DNA of 64,000 bases from Mucilaginibacter sp. Bleaf8 (GTDB lineage Bacteria > Bacteroidota > Bacteroidia > Sphingobacteriales > Sphingobacteriaceae), in NCBI RefSeq assembly GCF_018390515.1, contig NZ_JAHBBK010000001.1, forward strand, positions 1,550,001-1,614,000. Direction: 5' to 3'. Below the pieces are notes generated by a model that saw only the letters and a program-made list of their open reading frames with translations, was not told the DNA's origin and made no database searches. Both the position numbers and the translations under genes were made by a program. Below are positions 18,079-27,838 of the stretch, in pieces. Within the stretch, counting starts at the first letter, position 1; each line of letters begins with the position of its first letter.

Positions 18079-19200
18079 TTATTTTTCGGGAGGACATAAC
18101 TGCATAAAGGCTACGATACTGCTGGCTTCATAGGATTGAATATCGCCCGATGGACACACAGCTGCATAGTTACGATAAGTTAGCCCCCGCTTTACATCAC
18201 GATGATTCCAGCCAGCATTTATATTTTTTTGTATCCAGGGCAGGTATTGCGTTTGGCCGGCATCATTTACCAGGCTCATTATATATTGCGCAAATATGGC
18301 CTTCAGCACGCCTTGTTCGTTCCAATCGCCTTCGGCAGGTAAGATACCGTTGGTGCTTACACTGTTCATCGTATAATCGGCAGCCAGTTTGGCATCGGCC
18401 AGGTAGCTTTTGTCGTTAGTGGTTTTGTACAGCATTACCGCAGCACCTATACAGGTACCATAGTTATAAGTATAGTCCTGAAAGCCCGGCTTATTGTTAC
18501 CGATTTTATTATCGGCCACGCGTCCTTTTGCTGCATCAAACAAATTGGCCCGCGCCCAGCCATAAACGGCTTTAGCTTTGGTTAGATAAGCTTCGTCTTT
18601 CGTAATTTTGTATAAGCGCATAGCGGCAATAACGGTTGGGTAATTGATACAGGAATTTTTACCGGTATGCTTAAAATCCCAGAACATACCACCATCAACC
18701 GGGTCATACGAGCCTGCCCAAACATGGCTAAAACCTGAGATTGCTTTTTGCAGATAAGCGTCATTATGAGTGATTTCATAAGCACGGGCCAGCGATATGA
18801 TCCACCACATCATGTCATCATAAATAAACCAGGTTTGGGTATTGTTCCAGTTATAATTATCGTACTGCTTTGCACCGCCTTCGTAAATGTCTGTAATAAG
18901 CTTTAACTGTGCGGCATCTTTAGTGCGGTCATAAACATGCATGGCCATATCCCAGTAAATAGCCTGCGTCCAGATAGCGGCCAGATTATCGCGCTTGGTA
19001 GTGCTGTAGTAGAGCTTGGCTGATGGGTTGTAAAAGAAATCGTTAAAGCTTTTATAAGCCGTTGCGGCATCCTGCAGCGTAAACTTCCCGTTAGGCAAAC
19101 CCGGCTTTGCGGGTGCAGGAGCCGGTGTATCCGTAGCTTTTGAACAGCTGGCAAATGCAATAAAAAGAACGCAGGAAAAGAAATAATAAAGTTTATTCAT
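18079..19200 (-). CDS. Glycoside hydrolase family 76 lipoprotein, surface endo-alpha-1,6-mannanase type
   Basis: This 373-residue protein carries a lipoprotein signal with lipobox FASC (Cys19), followed by a Thr/Pro/Ala linker. The GH76 barrel contains WFIYDDMMWWII with the catalytic-type Asp pair at 128-129, plus GGMFWDFKHTGKNSCINYP and YNYGTCIGAAV. A surface lipoprotein GH76 would make the first cuts in the alpha-1,6-mannan backbone and feed SusCD. It follows susD after a strong hairpin at 19258-19299 that may lower its expression relative to susCD. Confidence 0.9.
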   Translation of the reverse strand: MNKLYYFFSCVLFIAFASCSKATDTPAPAPAKPGLPNGKFTLQDAATAYKSFNDFFYNPSAKLYYSTTKRDNLAAIWTQAIYWDMAMHVYDRTKDAAQLKLITDIYEGGAKQYDNYNWNNTQTWFIYDDMMWWIISLARAYEITHNDAYLQKAISGFSHVWAGSYDPVDGGMFWDFKHTGKNSCINYPTVIAAMRLYKITKDEAYLTKAKAVYGWARANLFDAAKGRVADNKIGNNKPGFQDYTYNYGTCIGAAVMLYKTTNDKSYLADAKLAADYTMNSVSTNGILPAEGDWNEQGVLKAIFAQYIMSLVNDAGQTQYLPWIQKNINAGWNHRDVKRGLTYRNYAAVCPSGDIQSYEASSIVAFMQLCPPEK

Positions 19201-19257
19201 GGCGGTAGTAATAATACGTTAAAGTGCTGAGAGATATAACAAAAGGCTTTGTAAAAT

Positions 19258-19299
19258 AATTCCAAACAGTTAATATTAAATTATTAACTGTTTGGAATT
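19258..19299. promoter_or_regulatory. Perfect 18-bp stem-loop between susD and GH76
   Basis: Arms 19258-19275 and 19282-19299 are perfectly complementary around a 6-nt loop. The structure starts 10 nt after the susD stop codon and lies about 60 nt before the GH76 start. No T-run follows on the minus strand, so partial termination or mRNA 3'-end protection of susCD is more likely than full termination. Confidence 0.6.
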
Positions 19300-19308
19300 A
19301 TACATGGC

Positions 19309-21126
19309 TTACCAGCCTGGGTTTTGCACCAGCAGGTTATCTACATTCACATCATTTTGCGGGATGGGGAACAGGTAGTGGCGCTTGCTGAATACGCGTG
19401 TTTCAAAAGATACCACTTTCAAAAAATCGGGCAGGTTGGCGTTGATATTCAGACCGTAGGTTGGCCCGTTATCAGTCTGCTCGGCAATTTTCCAGCGGCG
19501 CACATCAAAATAACGCACATTTTCAAAGGCCAGTTCCACACGGCGTTCTTTTCGGATGGCTTCGCGCATGGCTTCTTTACCGGCTGGTATAGGTAATGAG
19601 CCCGACCCATATTGCGGGATGCCGGCTCTTTCACGAATCAGGTTTACATACTTTAACACATCGGCACTTCCGGGTTCGGCTTCATTCAGCGCCTCTGCAT
19701 AGTCCAGAAAAATATTAGCCAGTCTTAACAAAATACAGCTCCGGTTATTAACATCCCAGTTACCCAGGCCCATGGCTTTACGCACAATATACCCTGTGGG
19801 CGAATAATCGTTACCACCAGTAGCTTTGCCGGAGTTGCCGTTGGCGTTCAGCTCGGTAGTAATTACCGTACCGCCATTGGTATTGAGCCAGGTACTGCCG
19901 TGGTAAGTTATATTTACGTAAAAGCGCGGTTCGCGGTGTACCCATTGGTTATAAATACCTGCTTTGGTGTACTTGGTAGCATCGGCAGAAAAACCGGATG
20001 ATACATAATTGGATTGCGGATCGTTAATACTACGGCCGTTTTCCATAAAAAAGGCATCCACCATATTTTGTGTGGCACCCAAGCCACCACTGCCCTTAAA
20101 CTCACGTGGATACGTGTTATGATAGGGTGTCATCTCATACTGCCGGGATGAAAGCGACGCACCCGGCCGCGCCAGTATAACTTCACTATTCCAATCGGTT
20201 AAAAACAGGTCCCTACAAGATAAGTATGGATCAAAGTTTCCATCGGCTCCGTTTTTTCTGAACAAATTGTAAGTACCGGGTACAAACTGATTGATAAATT
20301 CGCGGTAAGCATCAGCAGCTACCTTCCATTTATTGGCATCATAAGTTTGGCTTACCAGCTGCTTGCCGTCTTTGTTACGTAAAACGGCTAGATCGGCATT
20401 GCCATTGTACAGCGGACTTGCAGCCAACAAATACGCTTGTGCCCTGAAAGCCATAGCAATACCTTTGGTAATACGCCCCAGGTTATCATCGTTTGATACC
20501 GTTGCAGGCAAATCGGCAGCGGCGGTTTGCAACTCGCTGGCTACGTAACTTACACACTCATCAAAAGAGCTGCGGGGCAGTTGTACTTCAGAAGCAGGTG
20601 CATCAGGCGCTTTTACTTCTTCGCCCAGTAAAATTACCGGCCCGTACAGGCGCATCAGGTAATAATAAAACATGGCACGCAGGGCACGTGCTTCGGCCTT
20701 ATACTGTACGGCCAGCTGCGGGGTCAAATCATTGGTTACCTTGTCTACATTGGCTATAAAGAAACTGGCCGACCGGATACCCCGGTAGTAATTGCGCCAG
20801 TAATCGCCCACAAAGCCCGAATTACTATCGTAGTTACCAATGTTAGTACTATTGGATTGTACGAAGCTCCATACATATTCGGCCTCGTCGCTGCCGCCAG
20901 TCCATAAACCGGCATTGCGGTTACCGCCGGGGTTGCGCTGCCCAAATTCGTCGGGAATGTTGGCATACACGTTGGCCAGAAATCTTTCGGCCGTGGCTTT
21001 GTTCGAAAAAGTTTCTTCGAGCGTGAGCCTGTCATTGGGTACCTGGTTTAAATAATCTTTACTACAGGATGTTGCAATAAGGCATAGCAACACGATAAAT
21101 GACGATACTTTTATATATTTTTTCAT
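19309..21126 (-). CDS. SusD/RagB-family nutrient-binding outer membrane lipoprotein
   Basis: The product has 605 residues from the ATG at 21126; a frame 9 codons longer would overlap susC and hide the lipoprotein signal (MKKYIKVSSF...ATSC, Cys21). It has the N-terminal SusD-like region with DYLNQVPNDRLTLEETF, helical TPR-like segments (YKAEARALRAMFYYYLMRLYG) and the C-terminal RagB signature (LRLANIFLDYAEALNEAEPG, RRVELAFENVRYFDVRRWK, LFPIPQNDV). Role: surface capture of mannan fragments for the partner SusC, whose gene ends 13 nt upstream. Confidence 0.95.
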   Translation of the reverse strand: MKKYIKVSSFIVLLCLIATSCSKDYLNQVPNDRLTLEETFSNKATAERFLANVYANIPDEFGQRNPGGNRNAGLWTGGSDEAEYVWSFVQSNSTNIGNYDSNSGFVGDYWRNYYRGIRSASFFIANVDKVTNDLTPQLAVQYKAEARALRAMFYYYLMRLYGPVILLGEEVKAPDAPASEVQLPRSSFDECVSYVASELQTAAADLPATVSNDDNLGRITKGIAMAFRAQAYLLAASPLYNGNADLAVLRNKDGKQLVSQTYDANKWKVAADAYREFINQFVPGTYNLFRKNGADGNFDPYLSCRDLFLTDWNSEVILARPGASLSSRQYEMTPYHNTYPREFKGSGGLGATQNMVDAFFMENGRSINDPQSNYVSSGFSADATKYTKAGIYNQWVHREPRFYVNITYHGSTWLNTNGGTVITTELNANGNSGKATGGNDYSPTGYIVRKAMGLGNWDVNNRSCILLRLANIFLDYAEALNEAEPGSADVLKYVNLIRERAGIPQYGSGSLPIPAGKEAMREAIRKERRVELAFENVRYFDVRRWKIAEQTDNGPTYGLNINANLPDFLKVVSFETRVFSKRHYLFPIPQNDVNVDNLLVQNPGW

Positions 21127-21139
21127 GAGAGGTGTTGGA

Positions 21140-24100
21140 TTAAAATCTGACATTCAGGCCCAGCGATAAAGTAGCAGTGTTAGGATATTTACTCCCGTTT
21201 GCACGGCCGCTGTTGGGTGGGTTGGTATTCAGTTCAGGGTCCCACAGTTTAAACTTGCTGAAGGTGGCCAGGTTAAGCCCGATTAGGTAAACACTGGCAT
21301 TTTTAACATGCAGTTTTGAGGTGAACGCCTGCGGCAGATTGTAGCTTAATTGCGCTGTTTTTAACCGCACGAAGCTTACATCCTTTACCCACCAGGAGCT
21401 TTCCTGTGCATTGTTAAAGTTCTGATCTTCTCCGTAAGCCAGGCGAGGATAAAACACATCCTGGCTTGGGTTGGATGGCGTCCAGCGGTCGCCAATATTT
21501 GCATAAGCATTGCTTAAGCCGCCGCCACCATTAAATGGTATAATGGCCGAGCCGCCAAGCAAAATATCGGCATGTGCCACGCCCTGAAACAGAGCACCTA
21601 ACGAAAAGCCTTTGTAACCTATATTGAAGCCGGCACCATAAATGGTTGAAGGTATATCGCCCCGGCCAATGCGGGTAACATCATACTGGTTAATTAAACC
21701 ATCACCGTTCAAGTCTTTATATTTAATATCGCCCGGTTTTACCTTCGACCGATCGCCGGGAACAGCGCTGCCGGCTATTTCCTCGTCGCTGTCAAAAAGT
21801 TTTTCGGCAACGTAGCCATAGCGCGAAAGTACATTATCGCCAATGCGGCTCATCCAGGGGTAAGGCTGCACAGGGCGGTCATCATTCAGCAGTTTGTCTT
21901 TATTGTAGGTAAAGGTGCCTTTAAGCGAAAAATCTACCTTACCCAAGCGCATGTTGTGCTGCAAGGTGGCATCAATACCGCGGTTATCCACTACCCCCAA
22001 ATTACCAAAAGGCGAATTGGTAAGCCCGATGAAGCCCGCTAACGATTGCCGCTGTAAAAAGATACCGGTACGGCGCTCTCTAAACAAATCCACAATCAGC
22101 GACAGCTTGTCGGCCAGGGTTCTGATCTCGAAGCCTAAATCCTGCTTGCGTGATTCTGACCAGCGAATGTCCACCCCATAATCTGTTACATTGATGCCCG
22201 AGTAATTGGTAAAGTTCCGGCCGAATGTATACCCCTCGGCATTGTCTGCAAGTAAGGTAAGATAAGCAAACCTGCGGCCATTCACTTTACCGATACCTGT
22301 TTTACCATCCGAGTAGCGGATTTTAAGGAACGAGATGACATTACGCAGCGGCGCAAAGAATTTCTCATTTGACGGTACCCAGCCTAAACCGATGGCAGGG
22401 AAAAAGCCATATCTGTTTTCGGGTGCAAAGAGTTCCGACCCGTTGTAGCCGCCGTTCAACTCCAGAAAGTACCTGTCGTCATAAGAATAGGTTACCCTGC
22501 CTGCCAGGCCCACATACCTTTCGGGAATGGAACCTGTAAAATCGCCGGCGAAAGGGTTGTTGTAATCCTGGGCATAAAACAGCGCCAGTGCCCCTACCCT
22601 GTGCTTGCCAAAGCCCCGGTCGTAGTTCACAGCTGCTTCGGTATAAAACTGTCTAGTACCGCCCCGGCTTGGCTCATAGCTTAGGTAATTGTTGCCCGAA
22701 AATGTACGTACCAGGTTCAAAGTTCCATCTTCGTTATATGGCTTGTTATTGTCGGGGAAATAAGTACTCTCGCGTTTTGACCGTCTGACCGTTTGCTCAT
22801 TATAGGCATCGAACGAGAACATAGCCGTAGCGGTAAGCCCCTTGGTAAGCATACTCAAATCCTGCGTTCCGCGAAGGTTGGAATAGATCTGGTTACGAAA
22901 TTCGGTACGATAACCGCGACGGGTAAGATCGGCATACGGGTTACGGAAGCCGCCGTTAGATGACCTGCCGGGTATAAAATTGCCGGGATACATCAAAGGA
23001 TACTCCACCGGTGGCACATCCATAGCCGCACCAAAAATATCCTGCGTGTTTTCGCCTGGGTAGTTACCGTTTGATGCATACCCCTGTAAGCCCACATCTA
23101 TTTTAGTGGTTGGCGTAATTTTAAGGTTCAGGTTAGAGGTAAAGTTATACCGGCTGTAATTAAGCGATGAATTATATTTTTCAAAATCACTGGTTTTTAA
23201 AAAGCCGCTTTCGTTATAATATGCCAGCGATACATAATACTGCGCATTTTCAACACCGCCGCTGGCATTCAGGTTGGCCCTGCGGTTGCGGCTGTACTTG
23301 TTAAACAGCTCGTCCATCCAGTTCACGTTGGGATACAGAAGCGGATCGGCACCGGATGCCGTTTTGTCGATATATTCCTGTGAATATTTAGGTGCAAGTC
23401 CGCGGCCTACGCTGGCCTCATTGGCCGCTTCCATGTAGGTAATACCATCGGCCATTTTAGGGCGGCGGGTAAACGTGCTGATACCCTCGTTATAATCGAA
23501 AAATATCTGGGGCTTACCTACCTTACCGGTTTTGGTTCTAACTAAAACCACACCGTTGGCTCCGCGTACACCATACACGGCCGTACCCGATGCATCTTTC
23601 AGTACCGTGAACGACTCAATATCCTCCGGGTCCAGGTTGCTGATGGAGCGCTCCACACCATCCACCAATATCAGCGGACTGCTGGTATTACCGCCAAAGG
23701 TGGCTATGCCTCTTATCCAGATGTCGGCCCCGTTACGGCCCGGCTCGCCCGAACGCTGCACTGCCACAACACCTGCCAGTCGCCCGGCCAATGATGTGGT
23801 GATATTAGCTACCGGCAGCTTCAATTCGGTTGGTTGCACGGTAGATTGCGCACCCACCAAACTGATTTTGCGTTGGGTACCGAAACCAACCACGGCAACC
23901 TCGTTCAAACTATTACTTGAGCTGGTTAGCTTTACGTTCACCGTTGCACGGGTGCCCGGCGTAACTTCGGTACTTTGAAAGCCAATGAAACTGAACACCA
24001 GCACAGCATCAGATGATGGTACCGAAATAGAATAACGGCCATTAACATCTGTTGAGGTTGTGGTATTGGTTCCTTTTACGCGCACTGTTACACCAGGTAA

Positions 24101-24535
24101 AGGTTCGCCTTTATCATCAGTTACGGTACCTTTTACTGTTTGCTGCATTATTTTAGCATCAGCTGCGGGTAGTGCCGCTTTCTTTTTTATTACAATAGTG
24201 TTGCCATTAATGGTATACAACAAAGGCTGGCCCAACAGGCTTTTATCCAGAACGGTATTGACGGTGGCATTTTTAAAACCGCCGGTAACTGGTTGCGCTT
24301 CCTGTAAGGCATCGCCATCGCATAATACGTTATAGCTGGTTTGCCGGCGTATTTCGCGAAGCAGTTGCTCCAGCGATAGCCGGTTTTGGGAAATAGTTAT
24401 TCTTTGTGCGTACCCCTTTGCACTTACTTCCAGAATAGATGCAATAGTGAGTATAACAATAAGCTTCATGATCAGCAGAATCTTACAGTGAATACGGAGT
24501 TGCTTCCCGCTTATTTCAAGAGGAAAAATTGTCAT
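21140..24535 (-). CDS. SusC/RagA-family TonB-dependent transducer with STN domain
   Basis: The 1131-residue receptor has, in order, a signal sequence, an STN (secretin/TonB short N-terminal) domain (about 50-120), a carboxypeptidase-D-like domain (VKGTVTDDKGEPLPGVTVRV), a SusC signature (NEVAVVGFGTQRK), a plug (ILVDGVERSISNLDPEDIES) and a 22-strand-type barrel. The STN domain is the part that contacts a FecR anti-sigma factor, and fecR and an ECF sigma gene lie just upstream. Thus substrate binding outside can raise transcription of the locus. The start could also be the internal ATG at 24469 (MKLIVILTIASIL). Confidence 0.95.
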   Translation of the reverse strand: MTIFPLEISGKQLRIHCKILLIMKLIVILTIASILEVSAKGYAQRITISQNRLSLEQLLREIRRQTSYNVLCDGDALQEAQPVTGGFKNATVNTVLDKSLLGQPLLYTINGNTIVIKKKAALPAADAKIMQQTVKGTVTDDKGEPLPGVTVRVKGTNTTTSTDVNGRYSISVPSSDAVLVFSFIGFQSTEVTPGTRATVNVKLTSSSNSLNEVAVVGFGTQRKISLVGAQSTVQPTELKLPVANITTSLAGRLAGVVAVQRSGEPGRNGADIWIRGIATFGGNTSSPLILVDGVERSISNLDPEDIESFTVLKDASGTAVYGVRGANGVVLVRTKTGKVGKPQIFFDYNEGISTFTRRPKMADGITYMEAANEASVGRGLAPKYSQEYIDKTASGADPLLYPNVNWMDELFNKYSRNRRANLNASGGVENAQYYVSLAYYNESGFLKTSDFEKYNSSLNYSRYNFTSNLNLKITPTTKIDVGLQGYASNGNYPGENTQDIFGAAMDVPPVEYPLMYPGNFIPGRSSNGGFRNPYADLTRRGYRTEFRNQIYSNLRGTQDLSMLTKGLTATAMFSFDAYNEQTVRRSKRESTYFPDNNKPYNEDGTLNLVRTFSGNNYLSYEPSRGGTRQFYTEAAVNYDRGFGKHRVGALALFYAQDYNNPFAGDFTGSIPERYVGLAGRVTYSYDDRYFLELNGGYNGSELFAPENRYGFFPAIGLGWVPSNEKFFAPLRNVISFLKIRYSDGKTGIGKVNGRRFAYLTLLADNAEGYTFGRNFTNYSGINVTDYGVDIRWSESRKQDLGFEIRTLADKLSLIVDLFRERRTGIFLQRQSLAGFIGLTNSPFGNLGVVDNRGIDATLQHNMRLGKVDFSLKGTFTYNKDKLLNDDRPVQPYPWMSRIGDNVLSRYGYVAEKLFDSDEEIAGSAVPGDRSKVKPGDIKYKDLNGDGLINQYDVTRIGRGDIPSTIYGAGFNIGYKGFSLGALFQGVAHADILLGGSAIIPFNGGGGLSNAYANIGDRWTPSNPSQDVFYPRLAYGEDQNFNNAQESSWWVKDVSFVRLKTAQLSYNLPQAFTSKLHVKNASVYLIGLNLATFSKFKLWDPELNTNPPNSGRANGSKYPNTATLSLGLNVRF

Positions 24536-24620
24536 ATCTTTGAATGGTTTGGGTTTATAACTGGTATTGTTTGGTCAAAAAAATTGTATAGGTTATCCCA
24601 AACTCATTTGCCTGCTGGGC

Positions 24621-24660
24621 AAAAGCTCAGGAGCGGTCGCAACGCTCCTGTTGCTTTTTT
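24621..24660. terminator. Hairpin between fecR and susC
   Basis: CAGGAGCG (24628-24635) pairs with CGCTCCTG (24643-24650); the stem extends with AAAAGC/GCTTTT at the outer ends. It lies about 50 nt after the fecR stop codon and about 85 nt before the susC start. This probably separates the regulator transcript from a susCD promoter, but read-through attenuation is also possible. Confidence 0.6.
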
Positions 24661-24706
24661 AGCAAGCCCGGTTTTGGAAAGATAACCTGTGCAGATAGTA
24701 AAAAAC

Positions 24707-25885
24707 TTATTGCATAACGGTTATCCTCCTTCCCTCAACTTTAAAGTGAACGGTCCCGGTTAATTCAAGCATTTTAAGCACCTGCGATACATCCTCAAAA
24801 CGAGATACGGTACCCCAAAGCGTTTTTTTCGATAGGTCTTCCTGAAAGCTGACCTCTACGTTGTACCAGCGCGATAGCTTGCGCATTACGCTGTATATGT
24901 TTTCATTATTAAACATAAAGTAGCCGTTTTTCCAGGCAATGGCTTCTTCGGTGTCAACTTCAACTACCTTAAAGCTTTGTTCTGTTTTGTTAAAGCGCGC
25001 CTGGTGGCCCGGTTTTAATAGTACATCATCCTGCCCACTATGAAGCTTAACGGCACCTTCCAACAGCGTGGCCGAAACAAGCTTTTCATCATCATACGCC
25101 ATTACGTTGAAATGCGTACCCAGCACCTGCACCGTTACGTTATTGGCGGCCACTTTAAATGGCATGGCTTTATTTTTAGCCACTTCAAAATATGCTTCGC
25201 CATTGAGTACCACCTGGCGCTCTTTACCGATAAAGGCGGTAGGGAAAGTTAACGATGAGGCTGCATTAAGCCATACCCTGGTGCCATCGGGCAGTACAAC
25301 CTGGTATTGGCCGCCTTTGGGTGTAGCAATGGTATTGGTTTGGACAGATGCTACCTTACTACCGGTAAAATGGTATACCACCAACCCGTTTTTATCTTTA
25401 TGAATGGTAGCGCCTTGCTGCCGGGCCAAATAGCCCTGCGGTTTATCATCCAACAAAATTGTACGGCCATTGGCAAGTGTAAGATAAGCCTTATTGCTGC
25501 CGGGCTTTATAGCGTTGATGCGGCTGATTGTATTATGGCTGGAAGCTCTTTGATAAGCAATAAAGTATGCGCCAACTGAAAGCACAACCAATAATACGGC
25601 TGCAATAGCCAGCCACTTTCTGAATGGCTGGTATAAAGGAACTACTGCAGGCTGTGCCGAACTAATGCTTTCCTCCAGGCGATTCCACACCCTGTTGCTC
25701 ACCTGCGAAGGTAAAAGCATATCATTTTGCAGTGCCTGCCGGTACTCATCGCTGAGTGATTGCAGCAATACCCTTCCATCCCGGTTGTTGCGCAGGTAAT
25801 GGAACAGCTCGGCTGCTTCTTCGGCAGAGCAGGTATTCGATAAATATTTTTGTAGCAGGTTTTGGTACCTGGAATTGGGGTTCAT
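24707..25885 (-). CDS. FecR-family anti-sigma factor
   Basis: The 392-residue protein has a cytoplasmic N-terminal sigma-binding region (1-85), one membrane helix at about 91-110, a periplasmic FecR domain (ATPKGGQYQVVLPDGTRVWL) and a C-terminal STN-contacting region (IYSVMRKLSRWYNVEVSFQ, DUF4974-like). Family role: holds the ECF sigma factor inactive until the STN domain of the loaded SusC signals. It is encoded between the sigma factor (91 nt upstream) and the STN-SusC, the usual Bacteroidota order. Confidence 0.95.
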   Translation of the reverse strand: MNPNSRYQNLLQKYLSNTCSAEEAAELFHYLRNNRDGRVLLQSLSDEYRQALQNDMLLPSQVSNRVWNRLEESISSAQPAVVPLYQPFRKWLAIAAVLLVVLSVGAYFIAYQRASSHNTISRINAIKPGSNKAYLTLANGRTILLDDKPQGYLARQQGATIHKDKNGLVVYHFTGSKVASVQTNTIATPKGGQYQVVLPDGTRVWLNAASSLTFPTAFIGKERQVVLNGEAYFEVAKNKAMPFKVAANNVTVQVLGTHFNVMAYDDEKLVSATLLEGAVKLHSGQDDVLLKPGHQARFNKTEQSFKVVEVDTEEAIAWKNGYFMFNNENIYSVMRKLSRWYNVEVSFQEDLSKKTLWGTVSRFEDVSQVLKMLELTGTVHFKVEGRRITVMQ

Positions 25886-25975
25886 AATTACCCTATATAT
25901 CCAGATATGCTATTAAAGGGGGGATGCCTTGAAAAATATTTTTTATTTTTCTTTGAAGGATATCTATACACCCTG

Positions 25976-26605
25976 CTACAAGCGGGCGTGCAAAGAAGTG
26001 TGCACCGTTTCAAGCAGATGGCCAATATGCACACCCTCAACTATTATAAGCGTAAATACGATATCAGTGTTATGATGCAGATAGTCTTTAATACTCTTCA
26101 TCGCCAGCACCATGTGTTCCTTAACGGTATAGCGGGATATACCCAGCAACGCGGCGGTTTCTTCATAAGTTTTGCCTTCCTGCCGGCAAAGCTTAAATAC
26201 ACGCTGGCGTTGCGGCGGTAGCTTATTGATGGCTTGTTGTAACAGCACGCTATACTCCTGCCATTGCAAGCCCGATTCGGCCTCGGTTATACTTTCGCTG
26301 ATGATATGGATTATTTGATTTTGCAGCTCGGTTTGGGTAGCGATTTGCTTAAGTAGTTTAAACACCTGGTTACGACTAATACGGTACAGATAACCAGTCA
26401 GGCTTAGTTCGGGCTTTACCTGCTCACGTATTTCCCATAGTTTTAAAAATACGTCATGAATTACATCTTCGGCCAGTTCGGGCACTTTAATGAACCGCAG
26501 TACATAGTAAAACAATTTACCATGATAGTAATCATAAATTTGCCTAAAAGCGTTTACATCGCCGCACTGTAGCCGGGCTACAACAGCGGCCTCATCAACA
26601 AGCAT
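25976..26605 (-). CDS. ECF RNA polymerase sigma factor of the mannan locus
   Basis: The 209-residue protein shows sigma region 2 (YYVLRFIKVPELAEDVIHDV, LKLWEIREQVKPE) and region 4 (LPPQRQRVFKLCRQEGKTYE with ISRYTVKEHMVLAMK). This is the FecI-like branch that pairs with FecR in Bacteroidota. It heads the fecR-susC-susD series and probably drives susCD transcription. A 12-bp palindrome TGCAATATTGCA (26631-26642) lies about 25 nt upstream of the start. The C-terminal about 30 residues past region 4 are longer than usual. Confidence 0.94.
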   Translation of the reverse strand: MLVDEAAVVARLQCGDVNAFRQIYDYYHGKLFYYVLRFIKVPELAEDVIHDVFLKLWEIREQVKPELSLTGYLYRISRNQVFKLLKQIATQTELQNQIIHIISESITEAESGLQWQEYSVLLQQAINKLPPQRQRVFKLCRQEGKTYEETAALLGISRYTVKEHMVLAMKSIKDYLHHNTDIVFTLIIVEGVHIGHLLETVHTSLHARL

Positions 26606-26745
26606 TATTAAAAAGTTTATAATTGGTTAATGCAATATTGCATTTTTTTTCCAAATAAACCTTTGTTTAATAATTATGGGGCTTTAATAACCAGTTTGTA
26701 GATTATTATTTCCAGGGAAAGATTTAAACAGGCAAGTTAGTAGCG

Positions 26746-26793
26746 CCTGTATTACCTGCGGCCACACTCATGAAACGGCCACAGGTAATCAGG
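26746..26793. terminator. Imperfect long stem-loop after the heme operon
   Basis: Segment 26746-26763 (CCTGTATTACCTGCGGCC) is nearly complementary to 26777-26793 (GGCCACAGGTAATCAGG). It lies just beyond the hmuS stop codon and upstream of the ECF sigma gene. On the minus strand no clear T-run follows, so termination strength is uncertain. Confidence 0.5.
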
Positions 26794-26803
26794 ACTTGTG
26801 TTT

Positions 26804-27832
26804 TTAAGCGTTTACCGTTTCGCGCAGCAAATTGCGCCAGCCTGCGCTTTCGGGAATGCCCGGCTTACGTTTGCCAAAAAACTGCACAATCGTATTGCCC
26901 TCGGCATCATAAGCCTCCAGGCTATGCACCAAACCATCGGTTGTTGGCTTTTTAACCAGCCATAATGCCTGTATGCCCGAAAGGCGCAGATGCATGTTAA
27001 AGTCGGGGTCGAGCACGTTAAACCACGGGCCGGTTTCTAACAAACGATTAACCGGGCCGGTGTGTATCTGTATACAACCTGCGCTGCCGGTAAACACCAT
27101 AATTTCCAACTGTGTTGCTGATGCCTGCTCTAAGATTTGCTTAATCAGTACAGGCTCGATCTGCCGGGCAAAACCATCGGGCGCTAAACGCAAGGCTTGT
27201 GTGCGTGTAAGGCCATGCTTGCGCAGCAGCGGATGAAAATCATGCGTATCCTGCAGGTTACGCCAGCTTTCCTGAAACTGGAGTATATCAATATCAGCAT
27301 CCGGTAATTCAGCAGCTGTTGGTTTGACTGCTGCCGCATCTATTCTCTGGTATTGATCTTCGGCTGTATATTTGCTTACTAAAGTCTCGTAAGCCTGCTG
27401 GTCGCTTTCTTCAACCAGATAAATTTTGTGTACGGCTTCGCCGGTCTGATCAAAAAACTGCAGGCTGCGGCGACCTTCCTCATTTACGGCAAATCCAAAC
27501 TGCCATTGGTTCATAAACAAACGCAGGTCAATATCGGGCGTTACTACCAAGCCTACGTGGCCGTTGAAAGACGCTTTTTTGTAAATGCCTTTACGCTCAT
27601 GCACGCAATGCTCATTACGGGTAAGTGCCATTACACGGCCAAGGGTGTTTACTTCCTTTAATAAATCCATAAACTGGTCGTTCAGTCGGGTAACGTGCTG
27701 CCCCAGGCCGGTAGCCAGCAGTTCGGCCTCGCTAACACCCATTTGCTTCGCTGCATCGCGAATGCGCAATTTGGGATTATCCTGCTTCAAAGCATCCCAT
27801 TGTATCTTTAAACTTTGTGTTGTTGCTTCCAT
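26804..27832 (-). CDS. hmuS: Hemin-degrading factor, HmuS/HemS family
   Basis: The 342-residue cytoplasmic protein has the two tandem halves typical of HemS/HmuS. It contains VMALTRNEHCVHERKGIYK in the first half and the related ETGPWFNVLDPDFNMHLRL in the second. Family role: binds incoming heme and in many species opens it to release iron. It is the last gene of the heme operon, starting 6 nt after hmuV. Length and motif order match the family. Confidence 0.9.
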   Translation of the reverse strand: MEATTQSLKIQWDALKQDNPKLRIRDAAKQMGVSEAELLATGLGQHVTRLNDQFMDLLKEVNTLGRVMALTRNEHCVHERKGIYKKASFNGHVGLVVTPDIDLRLFMNQWQFGFAVNEEGRRSLQFFDQTGEAVHKIYLVEESDQQAYETLVSKYTAEDQYQRIDAAAVKPTAAELPDADIDILQFQESWRNLQDTHDFHPLLRKHGLTRTQALRLAPDGFARQIEPVLIKQILEQASATQLEIMVFTGSAGCIQIHTGPVNRLLETGPWFNVLDPDFNMHLRLSGIQALWLVKKPTTDGLVHSLEAYDAEGNTIVQFFGKRKPGIPESAGWRNLLRETVNA

Positions 27833-27838
27833 ATCTTT

